Assembly (NCBI GenBank): GCA_002416125.1
Contig: DIBU01000020.1
Coordinates: 78,788-138,328, forward strand
Direction: 5' to 3'
From: Halieaceae bacterium UBA5044
Lineage (GTDB): Bacteria; Pseudomonadota; Gammaproteobacteria; Pseudomonadales; Halieaceae
DNA: 59,541 bases
A model generated the notes under the pieces. It was not told where the DNA came from, searched no databases, and saw nothing but the letters and a program-made list of their open reading frames with translations. The position numbers and the translations under genes are program-made. Below are positions 8,426 to 17,107 of this stretch, piece after piece; within the stretch, counting starts at the first letter, position 1; each line of letters begins with the position of its first letter.

Positions 8426-8860
8426 TCAGTTCAGTGCCGTGGGAGTGTGCAGGGTGAAGGCGCGGATGGGCACATCGAAGCGCTGCTCGGCCTCACCGCC
8501 CGGTGCCCCCCCGGTGCGGGTGACCATGGTGTAGCTGCCTTCCATGAAGCCGACCGGGGTGGCCAGGGTTGTGCCGCTGGTATAGCGGAAATACGCCTCC
8601 GGCTGAATCACCGGCTGCTCGCCGACCACACCCTCGCCGCGCACCTCCTGCTGCGCCCCTTCCGCATCGGTGATGATCCAGTGCCGCGACAGCAGCTGCA
8701 CAGCCTGGTTGCCGCTGTTGCGGATGGTGATGGTGTAGGCAAAGGTGTACTGCCCGTCGGTGGGACGTGAATGGCGTGCGAGGTAACTGGTCACCACATC
8801 AACGTTCACCAGGGAGGGGTCGAAGGGGCTGGGTGCTCGGGTTTCCATGGGGTCAGGCAT
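8426..8860 (-). CDS. apaG: ApaG protein (FN3-like, Co2+/Mg2+ efflux associated)
   Basis: 144 aa, slightly longer than E. coli ApaG (125) because of an N-terminal extension. Core shown by FAYTITIRNSGNQAVQLLSR, HWIITDAEGAQQEVRGEGVV and the PLGxM-like VGFMEGSY. The biochemical role is unresolved. Start uncertain: the ATG at 8860 overlaps the rsmA stop by 8 nt, while an ATG at 8848 avoids the overlap; neither has a clear Shine-Dalgarno sequence. Confidence 0.93.
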   Translation of the reverse strand: MPDPMETRAPSPFDPSLVNVDVVTSYLARHSRPTDGQYTFAYTITIRNSGNQAVQLLSRHWIITDAEGAQQEVRGEGVVGEQPVIQPEAYFRYTSGTTLATPVGFMEGSYTMVTRTGGAPGGEAEQRFDVPIRAFTLHTPTALN

Positions 8861-9641
8861 CGCTCAGGTGGTTGGCCAGGCGGATAAAATCCAGCAGCTG
8901 CAGCGTCTCTGCGCGGGCACCGGGGTCAACCCCCAGCTGCTCGAGTTCGTGATCGGAGAGTATACCCTTTAAATTATTGCGCAGCGTTTTGCGGCGCTGG
9001 GCGAAGGAAGCCTGGACGATCCTGCGCAAACTGTCCTCGTCACACTCTGGCCAGGGCGAATGCGGGTAGGGGGTCAGCCTGACAATGGCTGACTGGACCT
9101 TCGGCGGCGGATAAAACGCGTCGGGCGGCACATCGAACAGGTGTTCCACCGCGCAGTGATACTGGGCCATGATGCCGAGACGCCCCCAGTGCTTGCCCCC
9201 CGGCGTTGCTGCCAGGCGGTTGACCACCTCCAGCTGCAGCATGAAGTGCATGTCCTGCAGCAGGGGGGCGAACTCCAGCAGGCGAAACAGCAGGGGTGTC
9301 GAGATGTTGTAGGGCAGGTTGCCTACCACCCTGAGCGGCACGCCATCGCGGGCCAGGGTGGCGAAGTCGAAGGCCAGCGCATCGGCGCTGTGCAATCTGA
9401 AATCCGGGTAGATGCTGAACGCCGCCAGCAGGCCGGTCACCAGATCCCGGTCCAGTTCCACCACATCGAGGCGTATATCGCGACTGATCAGTGCGGCGGT
9501 CAGCGCACCCTGGCCGGGGCCGATCTCCACCAGGTGCTCACCGGGCTGCGGGTGTATGGCATTGGCGATCTCGGCGATGATGCCTGCGTCCTGCAGGAAA
9601 TTCTGGCCGAAGCGCTTGCGCGGTGTATGGGCGGTTTTCAT
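8853..9641 (-). CDS. rsmA: 16S rRNA dimethyladenosine transferase RsmA (KsgA)
   Basis: Dimethylates A1518 and A1519 of 16S rRNA late in 30S assembly. 262 aa. SAM-binding motif VEIGPGQGALTAAL (near 38) and catalytic NLPYNISTPLLFRLL (near 105). RFGQNFLQDAGII after the start is typical. The ATG at 9641 is chosen because homology begins there. In many relatives pdxA lies directly upstream; here a plus-strand ABC transporter pair intervenes. Confidence 0.97.
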   Translation of the reverse strand: MKTAHTPRKRFGQNFLQDAGIIAEIANAIHPQPGEHLVEIGPGQGALTAALISRDIRLDVVELDRDLVTGLLAAFSIYPDFRLHSADALAFDFATLARDGVPLRVVGNLPYNISTPLLFRLLEFAPLLQDMHFMLQLEVVNRLAATPGGKHWGRLGIMAQYHCAVEHLFDVPPDAFYPPPKVQSAIVRLTPYPHSPWPECDEDSLRRIVQASFAQRRKTLRNNLKGILSDHELEQLGVDPGARAETLQLLDFIRLANHLSDA

Positions 9642-9752
9642 GGGCGCATTGTACGGGGCATGCCGGCCAAAGTGCACGTTTTCACGCGGGCGATGGCCAG
9701 CCGGCATTCCACACGGGTGCCTTACCGGCCGCCGCACTTCTCCTGCCCCGGC

Positions 9753-9761
9753 TGTTATACT
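9753..9761 (+). promoter_or_regulatory. Extended -10 promoter of the ABC exporter pair
   Basis: TGTTATACT, that is TGn followed by TATACT, 35 nt upstream of the permease ATG. No strong -35 is visible, which is typical for extended -10 promoters. The divergent position from rsmA supports a promoter here. Confidence 0.5.
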
Positions 9762-9795
9762 CCCGCCCCAGATCAACGAGCTACCAGAACGCCGC

Positions 9796-10569
9796 ATGAC
9801 ACTCTCGCAGTACGCCACACTCATGGACACCATGGCTCGCCTGTCACTGAAGGCCGATGCTTCGCGCTATTTTTTCGGCTACGTGTGGTGGGTGCTGGAG
9901 CCCCTGCTCTACGTGCTGGTGTTTTATGTGGTCTTCGAGCTCATCCTGCAGAACCGCAAGGAAGACTTTGTGGTATTCCTGATGTGCGGGCAACTGGCGT
10001 TTGTCTGGTTCTCCAAGTCGCTGAACCAGGCGGCCCGCAGTATTCTCGGCAGCAAGGGCCTGGTCGGCCGGGTCGACATTCCCAAAAGCCTGTTTCCCCT
10101 GGCCACCATCCAGGAGGGCCTGTACAAGCAGGCTGCTGTTTTCCTGCTGCTGTTCGCCGTGCTCCTGGCCAAGGGTTACGCGCCTTCACTGCTGTGGGGC
10201 TGGCTGCTGCCGGTGATGCTGGTGAATTACCTGCTGATCGTGGCCTGCTCGCTGTTTGCGGCCTATCTGGTGTGCTGGGTGTTCGACTTCCACGTCTTTA
10301 TTTCCATGGCGACCATTTTTCTCATGTTCACCTCCGGGGTGTTCTGGGACCCCCGTGACCTGGATCCGGCCATGACCCACTGGGTGCTCACGTTGAACCC
10401 GCTCGCCTTCCTGCTGGATGCCTACCGGCAGATCCTGCTGGCGGGTGTAGCACCGGATGCCGTGCATCTGGCGATTGTCGGCAGTATTGCCCTGCTGGTG
10501 GCGCTGGCGGGACTGGCGGTGCTGCGGCGCCACAGCCGCTTTATCGCCCTGCGGGTGATCACCTCATGA
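9796..10569 (+). CDS. ABC-2 type transporter permease (KpsM/Wzm-like)
   Basis: 257 aa membrane protein with about six hydrophobic segments, for example WVLEPLLYVLVFYVVFELIL near 32-51, then a long amphipathic stretch (VGRVDIPKSLFPLATIQEG) and helices to the C-terminus. This matches ABC-2 permeases that export capsule, O-antigen or teichoic-acid chains lipid-linked or free. ATG at 9796 is used; a longer upstream reading overlaps rsmA and is unlikely. It overlaps the ATPase gene by ATGA. No glycosyltransferase, KpsE/KpsD-like or other polysaccharide genes are nearby, so the substrate is unknown. Confidence 0.85.
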   Translation: MTLSQYATLMDTMARLSLKADASRYFFGYVWWVLEPLLYVLVFYVVFELILQNRKEDFVVFLMCGQLAFVWFSKSLNQAARSILGSKGLVGRVDIPKSLFPLATIQEGLYKQAAVFLLLFAVLLAKGYAPSLLWGWLLPVMLVNYLLIVACSLFAAYLVCWVFDFHVFISMATIFLMFTSGVFWDPRDLDPAMTHWVLTLNPLAFLLDAYRQILLAGVAPDAVHLAIVGSIALLVALAGLAVLRRHSRFIALRVITS

Positions 10570-11273
10570 GCGACCTGCCGATGCTGGAACTGGTGGGCGT
10601 CTCCCATCACTACATGGCGCGCAAAAGCAGTTTCGACCATGGCCTGCACCATGTGCTGGACAATGTCTCCCTGCGGGTCATGCCGGGAGATACCCTGGGT
10701 ATCGTCGGTCGCAACGGGGCCGGCAAGACGACGATGTTGCGCCTGATGGCCGGCATCATCGAGCCGCGGCAGGGGGTCATTCGCCGCCGCGCCGGTGCCA
10801 GCTGTGCGCTGCTCAGCCTGGGGCTGGGCTTTCAGGATTCTCTCTCCGGCCGCGACAACGCGCTCATCTCCGCCATGTTGCAGGGCGTGAGCAAGCGCGA
10901 TGCACTGGCCAGCCTCGATGCCATTCGCGAGTTTACCGAGCTCGGTGACTCCTTCGAGGAGCCGGTGAAAACCTATTCCTCCGGCATGCGCGCCCGTCTG
11001 GGTTTCGCCAGCGGCTTGCTGACACGGGTGGATATCCTGCTGATTGACGAGGTGTTGAGCGTCGGCGATGCGCAGTTCCGCGACAAGGCGCTGGCCGCCA
11101 TGCAGCAGCGCCTGGGCGGCGAGCAGACCGTTGTGTTCGTGTCGCACGCGGAAGGTCAGCTGAAGGCGCTGTGTGACCGGGCAGTCTGGATTGAGCAGGG
11201 GCAGCTGCGTGCCGAGGGGAGCCCGGAGGAGGTTATTGCGCTGTATCGGCAGCCGGTGGCCGCGCCCCGCTGA
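10566..11273 (+). CDS. ABC transporter ATP-binding protein (KpsT/Wzt-like)
   Basis: 235 aa, one nucleotide-binding domain. Walker A GRNGAGKTTMLRLMAG (near 49), signature YSSGMRARLGF (near 139), Walker B DILLIDEVLSVGD with D-loop, and H-loop VFVSHAEGQ. The short length means it lacks the carbohydrate-binding C-terminal domain of long Wzt proteins, so it looks more like KpsT/TagH. Start codon overlaps the permease stop, so the pair is translationally coupled. Energises export by the upstream permease; the cargo cannot be read from sequence. Confidence 0.88.
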   Translation: MSDLPMLELVGVSHHYMARKSSFDHGLHHVLDNVSLRVMPGDTLGIVGRNGAGKTTMLRLMAGIIEPRQGVIRRRAGASCALLSLGLGFQDSLSGRDNALISAMLQGVSKRDALASLDAIREFTELGDSFEEPVKTYSSGMRARLGFASGLLTRVDILLIDEVLSVGDAQFRDKALAAMQQRLGGEQTVVFVSHAEGQLKALCDRAVWIEQGQLRAEGSPEEVIALYRQPVAAPR

Positions 11274-11297
11274 CGGTTACGCCGATGGGCCCGCGCG

Positions 11298-12341
11298 CTA
11301 CGGACTGATGTGCCGGGCCAGCTTCACCGCCAGACCCAGCGCCGCGCGCAGGCTACCATCACTGGCCAGCCCGGTACCCGCCAGTTCCAGCGCCGTCCCG
11401 TGATCCACACTGGTCCTCACTATCGGCAACCCCAGCGTAATGTTCACGGCATTGCCGAACCCCGCATACTTCAGTACCGGCAGGCCCTGGTCGTGGAACA
11501 TGGCGAGGTAGGCGTCCGTCTGCTCCAGCAGTTTCGGGCTGAAGGCGGTGTCGGCGGGCAGCGGCCCCAGCAGGTGCATGCCCTCTGCGCGCAGCTGCTC
11601 CAGCAGTGGCGTGATGATCTCGATTTCCTCGCGCCCCAGGTGGCCGCCTTCGCCGGCGTGCGGGTTGAGGCCCAGCACGGCAATGCAGGGAGCTTCGATG
11701 CCAAACTTGCCCTGCAGGTCCGCATGCAGAATGCGCAGTGTGCGGGCCAGCGAGTCGCGGGTTATGGCCTTGGAGACGGCAGACAGCGGCAGGTGCGTGG
11801 TGGCCAGCGCCACCCGTAACTCACCGGCGGCGAGCAGCATCACCACCTGGGCGGTGTTGGTCCGTGCAGCCAGGAACTCGGTGTGACCGCTGAAGGGGAT
11901 GCCCGCATCGTTGATGATCGACTTCTGTACCGGTGCGGTGACCATCGCGTCAAAACACCCGGACAGGCAGCCGTCAGTCGCCAGCTCGAGTGTTCGCACC
12001 ACGTAGGGCGCATTCGCCCGGTCCAGACTGCCGGGCAGCGCCGGCACGGCCAGTGCGGGGGCGAACAGGCCCGACGCGCCCGTGGTCGCCTCGCACTGGC
12101 TGGACGCCGGTGCTGGCAGCACGGTCAGCGTGCCCGCGGCCTGCGTGCGCGCAGCCGCCGCGAAGTCTGCCCGCTGCAGGTCCAGCGGCAGCCCCAGTAG
12201 CTCCGCTCGCTGCAGCAGGAGGTCCGGGTCGGCGACCACCACCAGTTCCGCGGGCCAGTCCTGCTGGGCCAGCATGACAATGACATCCGGCCCTATGCCC
12301 GCCGGCTCCCCGGCGGTAATGGCGATTCTGGGAATCGTCAC
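11298..12341 (-). CDS. pdxA: 4-hydroxythreonine-4-phosphate dehydrogenase PdxA
   Basis: NAD-dependent oxidation of 4-phosphohydroxy-threonine in pyridoxal phosphate synthesis. 347 aa with ITAGEPAGIGPD near the start, metal-ligand region FSGHTEFLAARTN, NPHAGEGGHLGREE and the C-terminal FHDQGLPVLKYAGFG and TSVDHGTALELAG. GTG start at 12341, 9 nt after the surA stop, with AGGT upstream. surA-pdxA is the usual gammaproteobacterial pair. Confidence 0.96.
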   Translation of the reverse strand: MTIPRIAITAGEPAGIGPDVIVMLAQQDWPAELVVVADPDLLLQRAELLGLPLDLQRADFAAAARTQAAGTLTVLPAPASSQCEATTGASGLFAPALAVPALPGSLDRANAPYVVRTLELATDGCLSGCFDAMVTAPVQKSIINDAGIPFSGHTEFLAARTNTAQVVMLLAAGELRVALATTHLPLSAVSKAITRDSLARTLRILHADLQGKFGIEAPCIAVLGLNPHAGEGGHLGREEIEIITPLLEQLRAEGMHLLGPLPADTAFSPKLLEQTDAYLAMFHDQGLPVLKYAGFGNAVNITLGLPIVRTSVDHGTALELAGTGLASDGSLRAALGLAVKLARHISP

Positions 12342-12350
12342 GTCGACCTG

Positions 12351-13640
12351 TTATTTGATGTCGACGAAGGCTTCGTCGCGGATTTTGCGCAGCCAGGCGT
12401 CCAGCTCTTCCTCGTATTTACGCTGGTGCAGCGCCTCGGTCGCACGGTTGCGAATGGCCTGGGCGGTCATGTCCTGCTCGCGTCGCTCCATCACTTCCAG
12501 GATGTGCCAGCCAAACTGGCTTTTCACAGGCTCTGAGATCTCCCCAACGGCGGTATCGGCCATTGCCGCCTCGAACTCGGGCACCATCTGCCCGGGGGTG
12601 GTCCAGCCGAGGTCGCCGCCCTCTGCGGCGGAGCCGATGTCCTTGGAGTACTGGCGCGCCAGTTCGGCGAAGTCCTCGCCCTCCAGGATACGGTTCCTCA
12701 GCTCCCGCGCCCGTGCTTCAGCCTGCTCTTCCGTCATGATTTCGGAGGGCTGTATGAGGATATGGCGCACCCGGGTCTGGTTGACCATCTGCTCGCCGCC
12801 CTGCATATCGGCGAGGTTGATCAGGTGCAGGCCGGAGGGGCTGCGGATCGGGTCGGATGTGGCACCGACCTCCAGGCTCGGCGCCACATCGCTGAACAGG
12901 CTGGGCAGATCCTCCAGCTTGCGCCAGCCGAGGTCGCCCCCGGAGAACGCGTAGCGCCCATCGTTGGAGGAAATGACCTGGTCGAAGGGCTCGCCTGCGC
13001 GGATGCGGCGCAGCAGGCCGTTGAGATACGTGCGCGCCGCTTCAACCTCGCTGCCGGGCGCATCCTCGGGCAGGGGCAGCAGGGCGTGAAGAATGCGATA
13101 CTCGGGCTGGGTGAGCTTCTGTCCTTCCGGTGAGGCGAGGAAGTTGCGTACCTCCTGCTCGGATATCTGGATGCGCTGATTGACGTTGCCAGCCTGAACC
13201 CGCTGGATGATCATCTCGCGCCGCACCTGTTCGCGCATGGCGGCGTAGGATTGCCCCTGCTGCTCCAGTGCCGCACTGAACTCGGCCAGGCTCATGCGGT
13301 TCTGTGCCGCCACGCGTTCCATCGCCTGGTTGAGCTGTGCATCCGAGATGCGCGCACCGACGCGGTTGCCCAACTGCAACTGGATGCTCTCCAGAATCAG
13401 CCTGTCCAGGGTTTCGCGAATCAGCACATCCTCCGGGGGCAACTCGACCCCGCGCGACTGCAGGCTCTGGGTGATGGCGGCAACGCGCTCGCGCAGCTCA
13501 CTGGCCATGATCACGTCGTCGTCCACGATGGCCACAACCTGGTCGAGTATCTGGGTTTGCGCCTGTACCTGGCTGCCAAGGAGCAGGGTCGCTGCAAGGC
13601 CGGCGGCCAGCAGTGCGGATTTAATAGTCACGTTCGTCAA
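12351..13640 (-). CDS. surA: Periplasmic chaperone/peptidyl-prolyl isomerase SurA
   Basis: Escorts unfolded outer-membrane proteins to the BAM complex. 429 aa. Signal peptide of about 27 residues (IKSALLAAGLAATLLLGSQV, then QAQ). N-terminal chaperone domain, then two parvulin domains: the first near 175-275 (PEYRILHALLPLPEDAPGSE) and the second near 285-385 (RVRHILIQPSEIMTEEQAEA; GGDLGWTTPGQMVPEFEAA). Overlaps the lptD 3' end by 20 nt. LptD is itself a SurA client, so the pairing makes functional sense. Confidence 0.97.
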   Translation of the reverse strand: MTNVTIKSALLAAGLAATLLLGSQVQAQTQILDQVVAIVDDDVIMASELRERVAAITQSLQSRGVELPPEDVLIRETLDRLILESIQLQLGNRVGARISDAQLNQAMERVAAQNRMSLAEFSAALEQQGQSYAAMREQVRREMIIQRVQAGNVNQRIQISEQEVRNFLASPEGQKLTQPEYRILHALLPLPEDAPGSEVEAARTYLNGLLRRIRAGEPFDQVISSNDGRYAFSGGDLGWRKLEDLPSLFSDVAPSLEVGATSDPIRSPSGLHLINLADMQGGEQMVNQTRVRHILIQPSEIMTEEQAEARARELRNRILEGEDFAELARQYSKDIGSAAEGGDLGWTTPGQMVPEFEAAMADTAVGEISEPVKSQFGWHILEVMERREQDMTAQAIRNRATEALHQRKYEEELDAWLRKIRDEAFVDIK

Positions 13641-16005
13641 AACCTCGAATCATGTCTTCAAGCAGGTCGGTGACCCGGCTGCCAAAGCCGCCCATGCCCT
13701 TCAGCAGGACCTGGACCTGTGTGGAGTAACGCCGTTCCAGGTTGGGATCGGTAAAGTCCGGATCTTGCCCCGACGTCGTATCGATATAGCGCAGATGCAG
13801 CAGGCGCACGCGCCAGCAGCAGCTATCGTATTCGATTCCGAACATATCTTCCACGCTGGTACTGCCCTCGACGCTGAAGTTCACGGCGCCGAATACGCTC
13901 CAGCGGTTGTTCACGGGGTAGTACGCGGACAGGTGGGCCTGCTCGGTGACGGTGTCGTTATCGACCAGGGTGACGGGGCGTCGATAGGAGTAGCCCACAT
14001 TGAACACCGCGTTGTCCGAGCGGCGGTAACTGGCGTAGGCGCTGCCTGCGTTCATGTTGCCGCTGTCCGGGTCCCAGACCAGGCTGTTGCGCAGGCTCAG
14101 GCGCTTGTTGGGGGTGAAGGTGATTTCTCCGGCCATCTCGGAGCTCGACTGCTCCAGCGCCGTGTCATCGGGGTTCAGCCGTACGCGCCGGTCGCGCAAA
14201 TAGAAAATCTGCCCAACGCTGGCGCTGAGATACTCGCGACCGTCCTCGGCGCTGATATAGCGCGTGGTCAAACCCAGGGACAGGCGGTTGGCATCGTCCA
14301 GGCGGTCCCGGCCGGAGAATCGCGTATCGCGAAACAGCTGGTTGTAGGTGAACGTCAGCTCGGCGCTGTCGAAGTCGGGCTGCGTGGACTGGTCATCGTA
14401 TTCGCTGATCAGGTAATAGGCGCGCGGTTCCAGCGTTTGCAGCAGCGGCTTCCCTGCAAGGCTGGTGGCGCGTTCGAAGAACAGGCCGCCGTCCAGGCTG
14501 GCCAGCGCCGAGCCCGCCGATGGGCTGTCATCACCCAGTTCGCCGTTGTCATTCAGCGCGTACTCGAGATAGCGGTATTTGGCGGTGGAGTTGAGAAAGC
14601 CGTACTGCCACAGCATGGGGTAAGTGGCGCCGCCCTCGAGATACATGCGCTGACCGGTGACGACATCATCGTTGGAGTCGAAGTACGAATACTGCGACAG
14701 GAACAGGGGCGCAACCGTGAAGGGCGTATTCTCACCCCGGTAGCGCGCGGTGATCTGCGGCAGTTTTTTGTAGTCGTTGTCGAGGTCGTCGGCGAGTGAC
14801 TGGAACTCCTGCAACTCCAGGCCCACAAGCCACTGGTCCCCCAGATAGTCGAGGGTGCCAAGTTGCAACAGGCTGGTCTGGCGCTTGGTGTCCAGGTTGG
14901 AGGTGTTGAGGTCTTTGAAGTAGTCCACGTCACTGACCCGGGAGTAGTCAATGCGTGAACGCCAGCGCTGCTCGAACAGCCCGTTCTGGCGCACATTGGC
15001 CAGCCAGCGCGAATCGTCCCCTGCATCCGGGCGCTCGCGCGCGTAGCGATCATCACTGCCCATCCACGTGCCGCCGACCGACCACAAGCCGGTGTTGCGG
15101 TTCAGGTAGCGTGTTTCAAGTTCGTGGTTAAATCCGCGCTCCTGGATGTAGCGCGGCGTGTACAGCGCATCGTAATTTGGTGCCAGGTTGAGATACACCG
15201 GTACGGCGAGGTCCAGCCCGCCATTGGTGTCGGAGCTGATGTCGGGCCACAGCAGGCCGGTGCGGCGCCGGTCATCCAGCGGAAAGCGCACCCAGGGCAG
15301 GTAGAGCACCGGCACGCCGGCGACGTCGAGTTTGGCGCCGGTTGCCGTGCCCAGCCCTTCCTCGAGATCCAGCTTGATGTTGTCGGCACGCATCGCCCAC
15401 TCTTCATCATCCGGGGCGCAGTAGGACAGACGCCCGTCCTGAATGAACAGCGTGCCATCCGCGGCGCGGCGCAGCTGCCCTGCACTGCCATGCAGGTGCT
15501 GTTGGTGCAGGACGAATTCGCTGTCGCGGATACTGGCCTCACCGCTGTTGGCTGAGTAGCGGGCCTCTTCCCCGCGCAACAGGACGCCCGGCTCGCGCAG
15601 GGTAATGCCGCCGCTGACCGTGCCCTCGCGCTCGGCGCGGTCAAAATAACCGTCCTCGCCGCGCAGTTGCCGATAGCCCTGGTCGACAGTCACCCCGCCG
15701 CGCAGGTAGACATCGTCACCCTGCAGTTCGGACTCCGTGGCGCGGGCGCGAATGTCTGAAGTTTCCGGGGTGTCTGCCGGGTCTGACTCCGCCAGCGGGT
15801 CGACATAGTGGCCGCCGCATCGCAGGCATTGCGGGTCGCGCTGGGCCTCGGGCGTTGCCGAGGTGGGTACCCAGTCCAGCAGTGCCGCATCATCCGCCAC
15901 AGCCTGCAGAGAGCACAGGGCGCTGAGGCTCAGGGCGATGGCGATGTGGCGCAACCGGGGGTGGACGGGGCTGTGCGAGCGCGGGGTCATCAGGTTTGGG
16001 TGCAT
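13621..16005 (-). CDS. lptD: LPS-assembly outer membrane protein LptD
   Basis: Forms with LptE the outer-membrane translocon that inserts lipopolysaccharide. About 794 aa from the ATG at 16005. Signal peptide HIAIALSLSALCSLQAVADD; periplasmic OstA beta-jellyroll (RGGVTVDQGYRQLRGEDGYF region, GEARYSANSGEASIRDSEF); C-terminal 26-strand barrel. Cysteines expected for disulfides are visible: CxxC near the N-terminus (QCLRCGGHY), LSYCAPDD, and the adjacent pair in YDSCCWRVRLLH. The start is uncertain: ATGs at 16035, 16005 and 15990 are possible and none has a good ribosome site; the AT-rich stretch before 16005 looks like leader. Divergent from amgK. Confidence 0.95.
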   Translation of the reverse strand: MHPNLMTPRSHSPVHPRLRHIAIALSLSALCSLQAVADDAALLDWVPTSATPEAQRDPQCLRCGGHYVDPLAESDPADTPETSDIRARATESELQGDDVYLRGGVTVDQGYRQLRGEDGYFDRAEREGTVSGGITLREPGVLLRGEEARYSANSGEASIRDSEFVLHQQHLHGSAGQLRRAADGTLFIQDGRLSYCAPDDEEWAMRADNIKLDLEEGLGTATGAKLDVAGVPVLYLPWVRFPLDDRRRTGLLWPDISSDTNGGLDLAVPVYLNLAPNYDALYTPRYIQERGFNHELETRYLNRNTGLWSVGGTWMGSDDRYARERPDAGDDSRWLANVRQNGLFEQRWRSRIDYSRVSDVDYFKDLNTSNLDTKRQTSLLQLGTLDYLGDQWLVGLELQEFQSLADDLDNDYKKLPQITARYRGENTPFTVAPLFLSQYSYFDSNDDVVTGQRMYLEGGATYPMLWQYGFLNSTAKYRYLEYALNDNGELGDDSPSAGSALASLDGGLFFERATSLAGKPLLQTLEPRAYYLISEYDDQSTQPDFDSAELTFTYNQLFRDTRFSGRDRLDDANRLSLGLTTRYISAEDGREYLSASVGQIFYLRDRRVRLNPDDTALEQSSSEMAGEITFTPNKRLSLRNSLVWDPDSGNMNAGSAYASYRRSDNAVFNVGYSYRRPVTLVDNDTVTEQAHLSAYYPVNNRWSVFGAVNFSVEGSTSVEDMFGIEYDSCCWRVRLLHLRYIDTTSGQDPDFTDPNLERRYSTQVQVLLKGMGGFGSRVTDLLEDMIRGFDERDY

Positions 16006-16078
16006 TTTTTGGTGTAAAACGGGATGATAATGCATCGCCCCCGGCTTGTCCGGGTCTTTTTCGTTGCGGGAGCTTCCC

Positions 16079-17107
16079 ATGTCCTTACCGCCAGGCGGCC
16101 TGCTTTCCTGGTCCATGCAGGCGCTGTCAATCACCGCCGATGACGCGCCTGTCCTGCATCCGCTCGCCGGAGATGCCAGCCAGCGCCGCTACTTCCGGCT
16201 GCGCACGCGGGCGCAGGCCTACATTGCGGTGGATTCGCCCCCTGCCTCGCAGAAAAACCGCGAGTTCCTTGCCGTTCGCGCCTGCCTGGAGGCCGGCGGA
16301 GTGCGCGTGCCGGCGCTGCTCGCGGCGGACCTCGAACAGGGGTACCTGGTGCTGGAGGACCTCGGTGACAGCCTGCTGCTGGACCGGCTGACTGACGACG
16401 CTGCCGACGGCTGGTATCGACAGGCGCTGGCCCTGCAGCAGCGCATGGCGGACCTGCCCGCCGACGCCATTGCGCTGCCCGCCTATGATGCGCGACTGTT
16501 GGGTGGGGAACTGGCGCGTTTTCCCGAGTGGTTTCTGGCCGCGCTGCTTGGCCTCACGCTTTCGGATAGCGAGCGCGCCGCGCTGGGGAAGCTGGACGGA
16601 CTGCTCGTCGCAAACGCCCTGGCCCAGCCCCGGGTGTTGGTGCACCGCGATTTCCACAGCCGCAATCTCATGTGCATGGCCGATGGGCAACTCGCCGTGA
16701 TCGACTTCCAGGATGCCGTCTGCGGGCCTGTCACCTATGACGCGGTGTCCCTGCTGAAAGACTGCTACATTCGCTGGCCCCGGGCCCGGGTTGCGGGATG
16801 GGCGCTCGACTACCGCGATGCACTGACGGCCTCTGGCCAGCTGCCGGCGCTGGATGACGCCACCTTCCTGCGCTGGTTCGACTGGATGGGCCTGCAGCGA
16901 CACCTCAAGGTGCTGGGCACCTTTGCACGGCTGGCGCTGCGCGACGGGAAGACCGACTACCTGCAGGATCTGCCGCGGGTGCTGGCGTATGTACAGGAGG
17001 TGTTCGCCCTCTACGCGGGGCAGGATCTGGCGCTTGATGCCGTAGCGGTGTGGTTTGACCAGCGCGTGTTGCCGGTTATCCAACGCCAGCCCTGGAGCCG
17101 CATGTGA
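16079..17107 (+). CDS. amgK: N-acetylmuramate/N-acetylglucosamine kinase AmgK
   Basis: Anomeric sugar kinase of the cell-wall recycling shortcut that re-makes UDP-MurNAc without going through GlcN-6-P. 342 aa with an aminoglycoside phosphotransferase fold: phosphate region DASQRRYFRL near 34, catalytic loop VLVHRDFHSRNLM near 187-199, metal site LAVIDFQDAVCGPVTYD. The ATG at 16079 has GGGAGC 7 nt upstream; an upstream in-frame ATG at 16046 lacks this. Followed by murU with a GTGA overlap, exactly the partner enzyme, which makes the AmgK assignment firm over a generic phosphotransferase. Confidence 0.93.
   Translation: MSLPPGGLLSWSMQALSITADDAPVLHPLAGDASQRRYFRLRTRAQAYIAVDSPPASQKNREFLAVRACLEAGGVRVPALLAADLEQGYLVLEDLGDSLLLDRLTDDAADGWYRQALALQQRMADLPADAIALPAYDARLLGGELARFPEWFLAALLGLTLSDSERAALGKLDGLLVANALAQPRVLVHRDFHSRNLMCMADGQLAVIDFQDAVCGPVTYDAVSLLKDCYIRWPRARVAGWALDYRDALTASGQLPALDDATFLRWFDWMGLQRHLKVLGTFARLALRDGKTDYLQDLPRVLAYVQEVFALYAGQDLALDAVAVWFDQRVLPVIQRQPWSRM

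Noticed and set aside
9648..9653. Minus-strand TACAAT as a -10 box for rsmA
   Set aside because: It lies only 7 nt before the rsmA ATG, which would give a leaderless message, and the matching -35 is poor.
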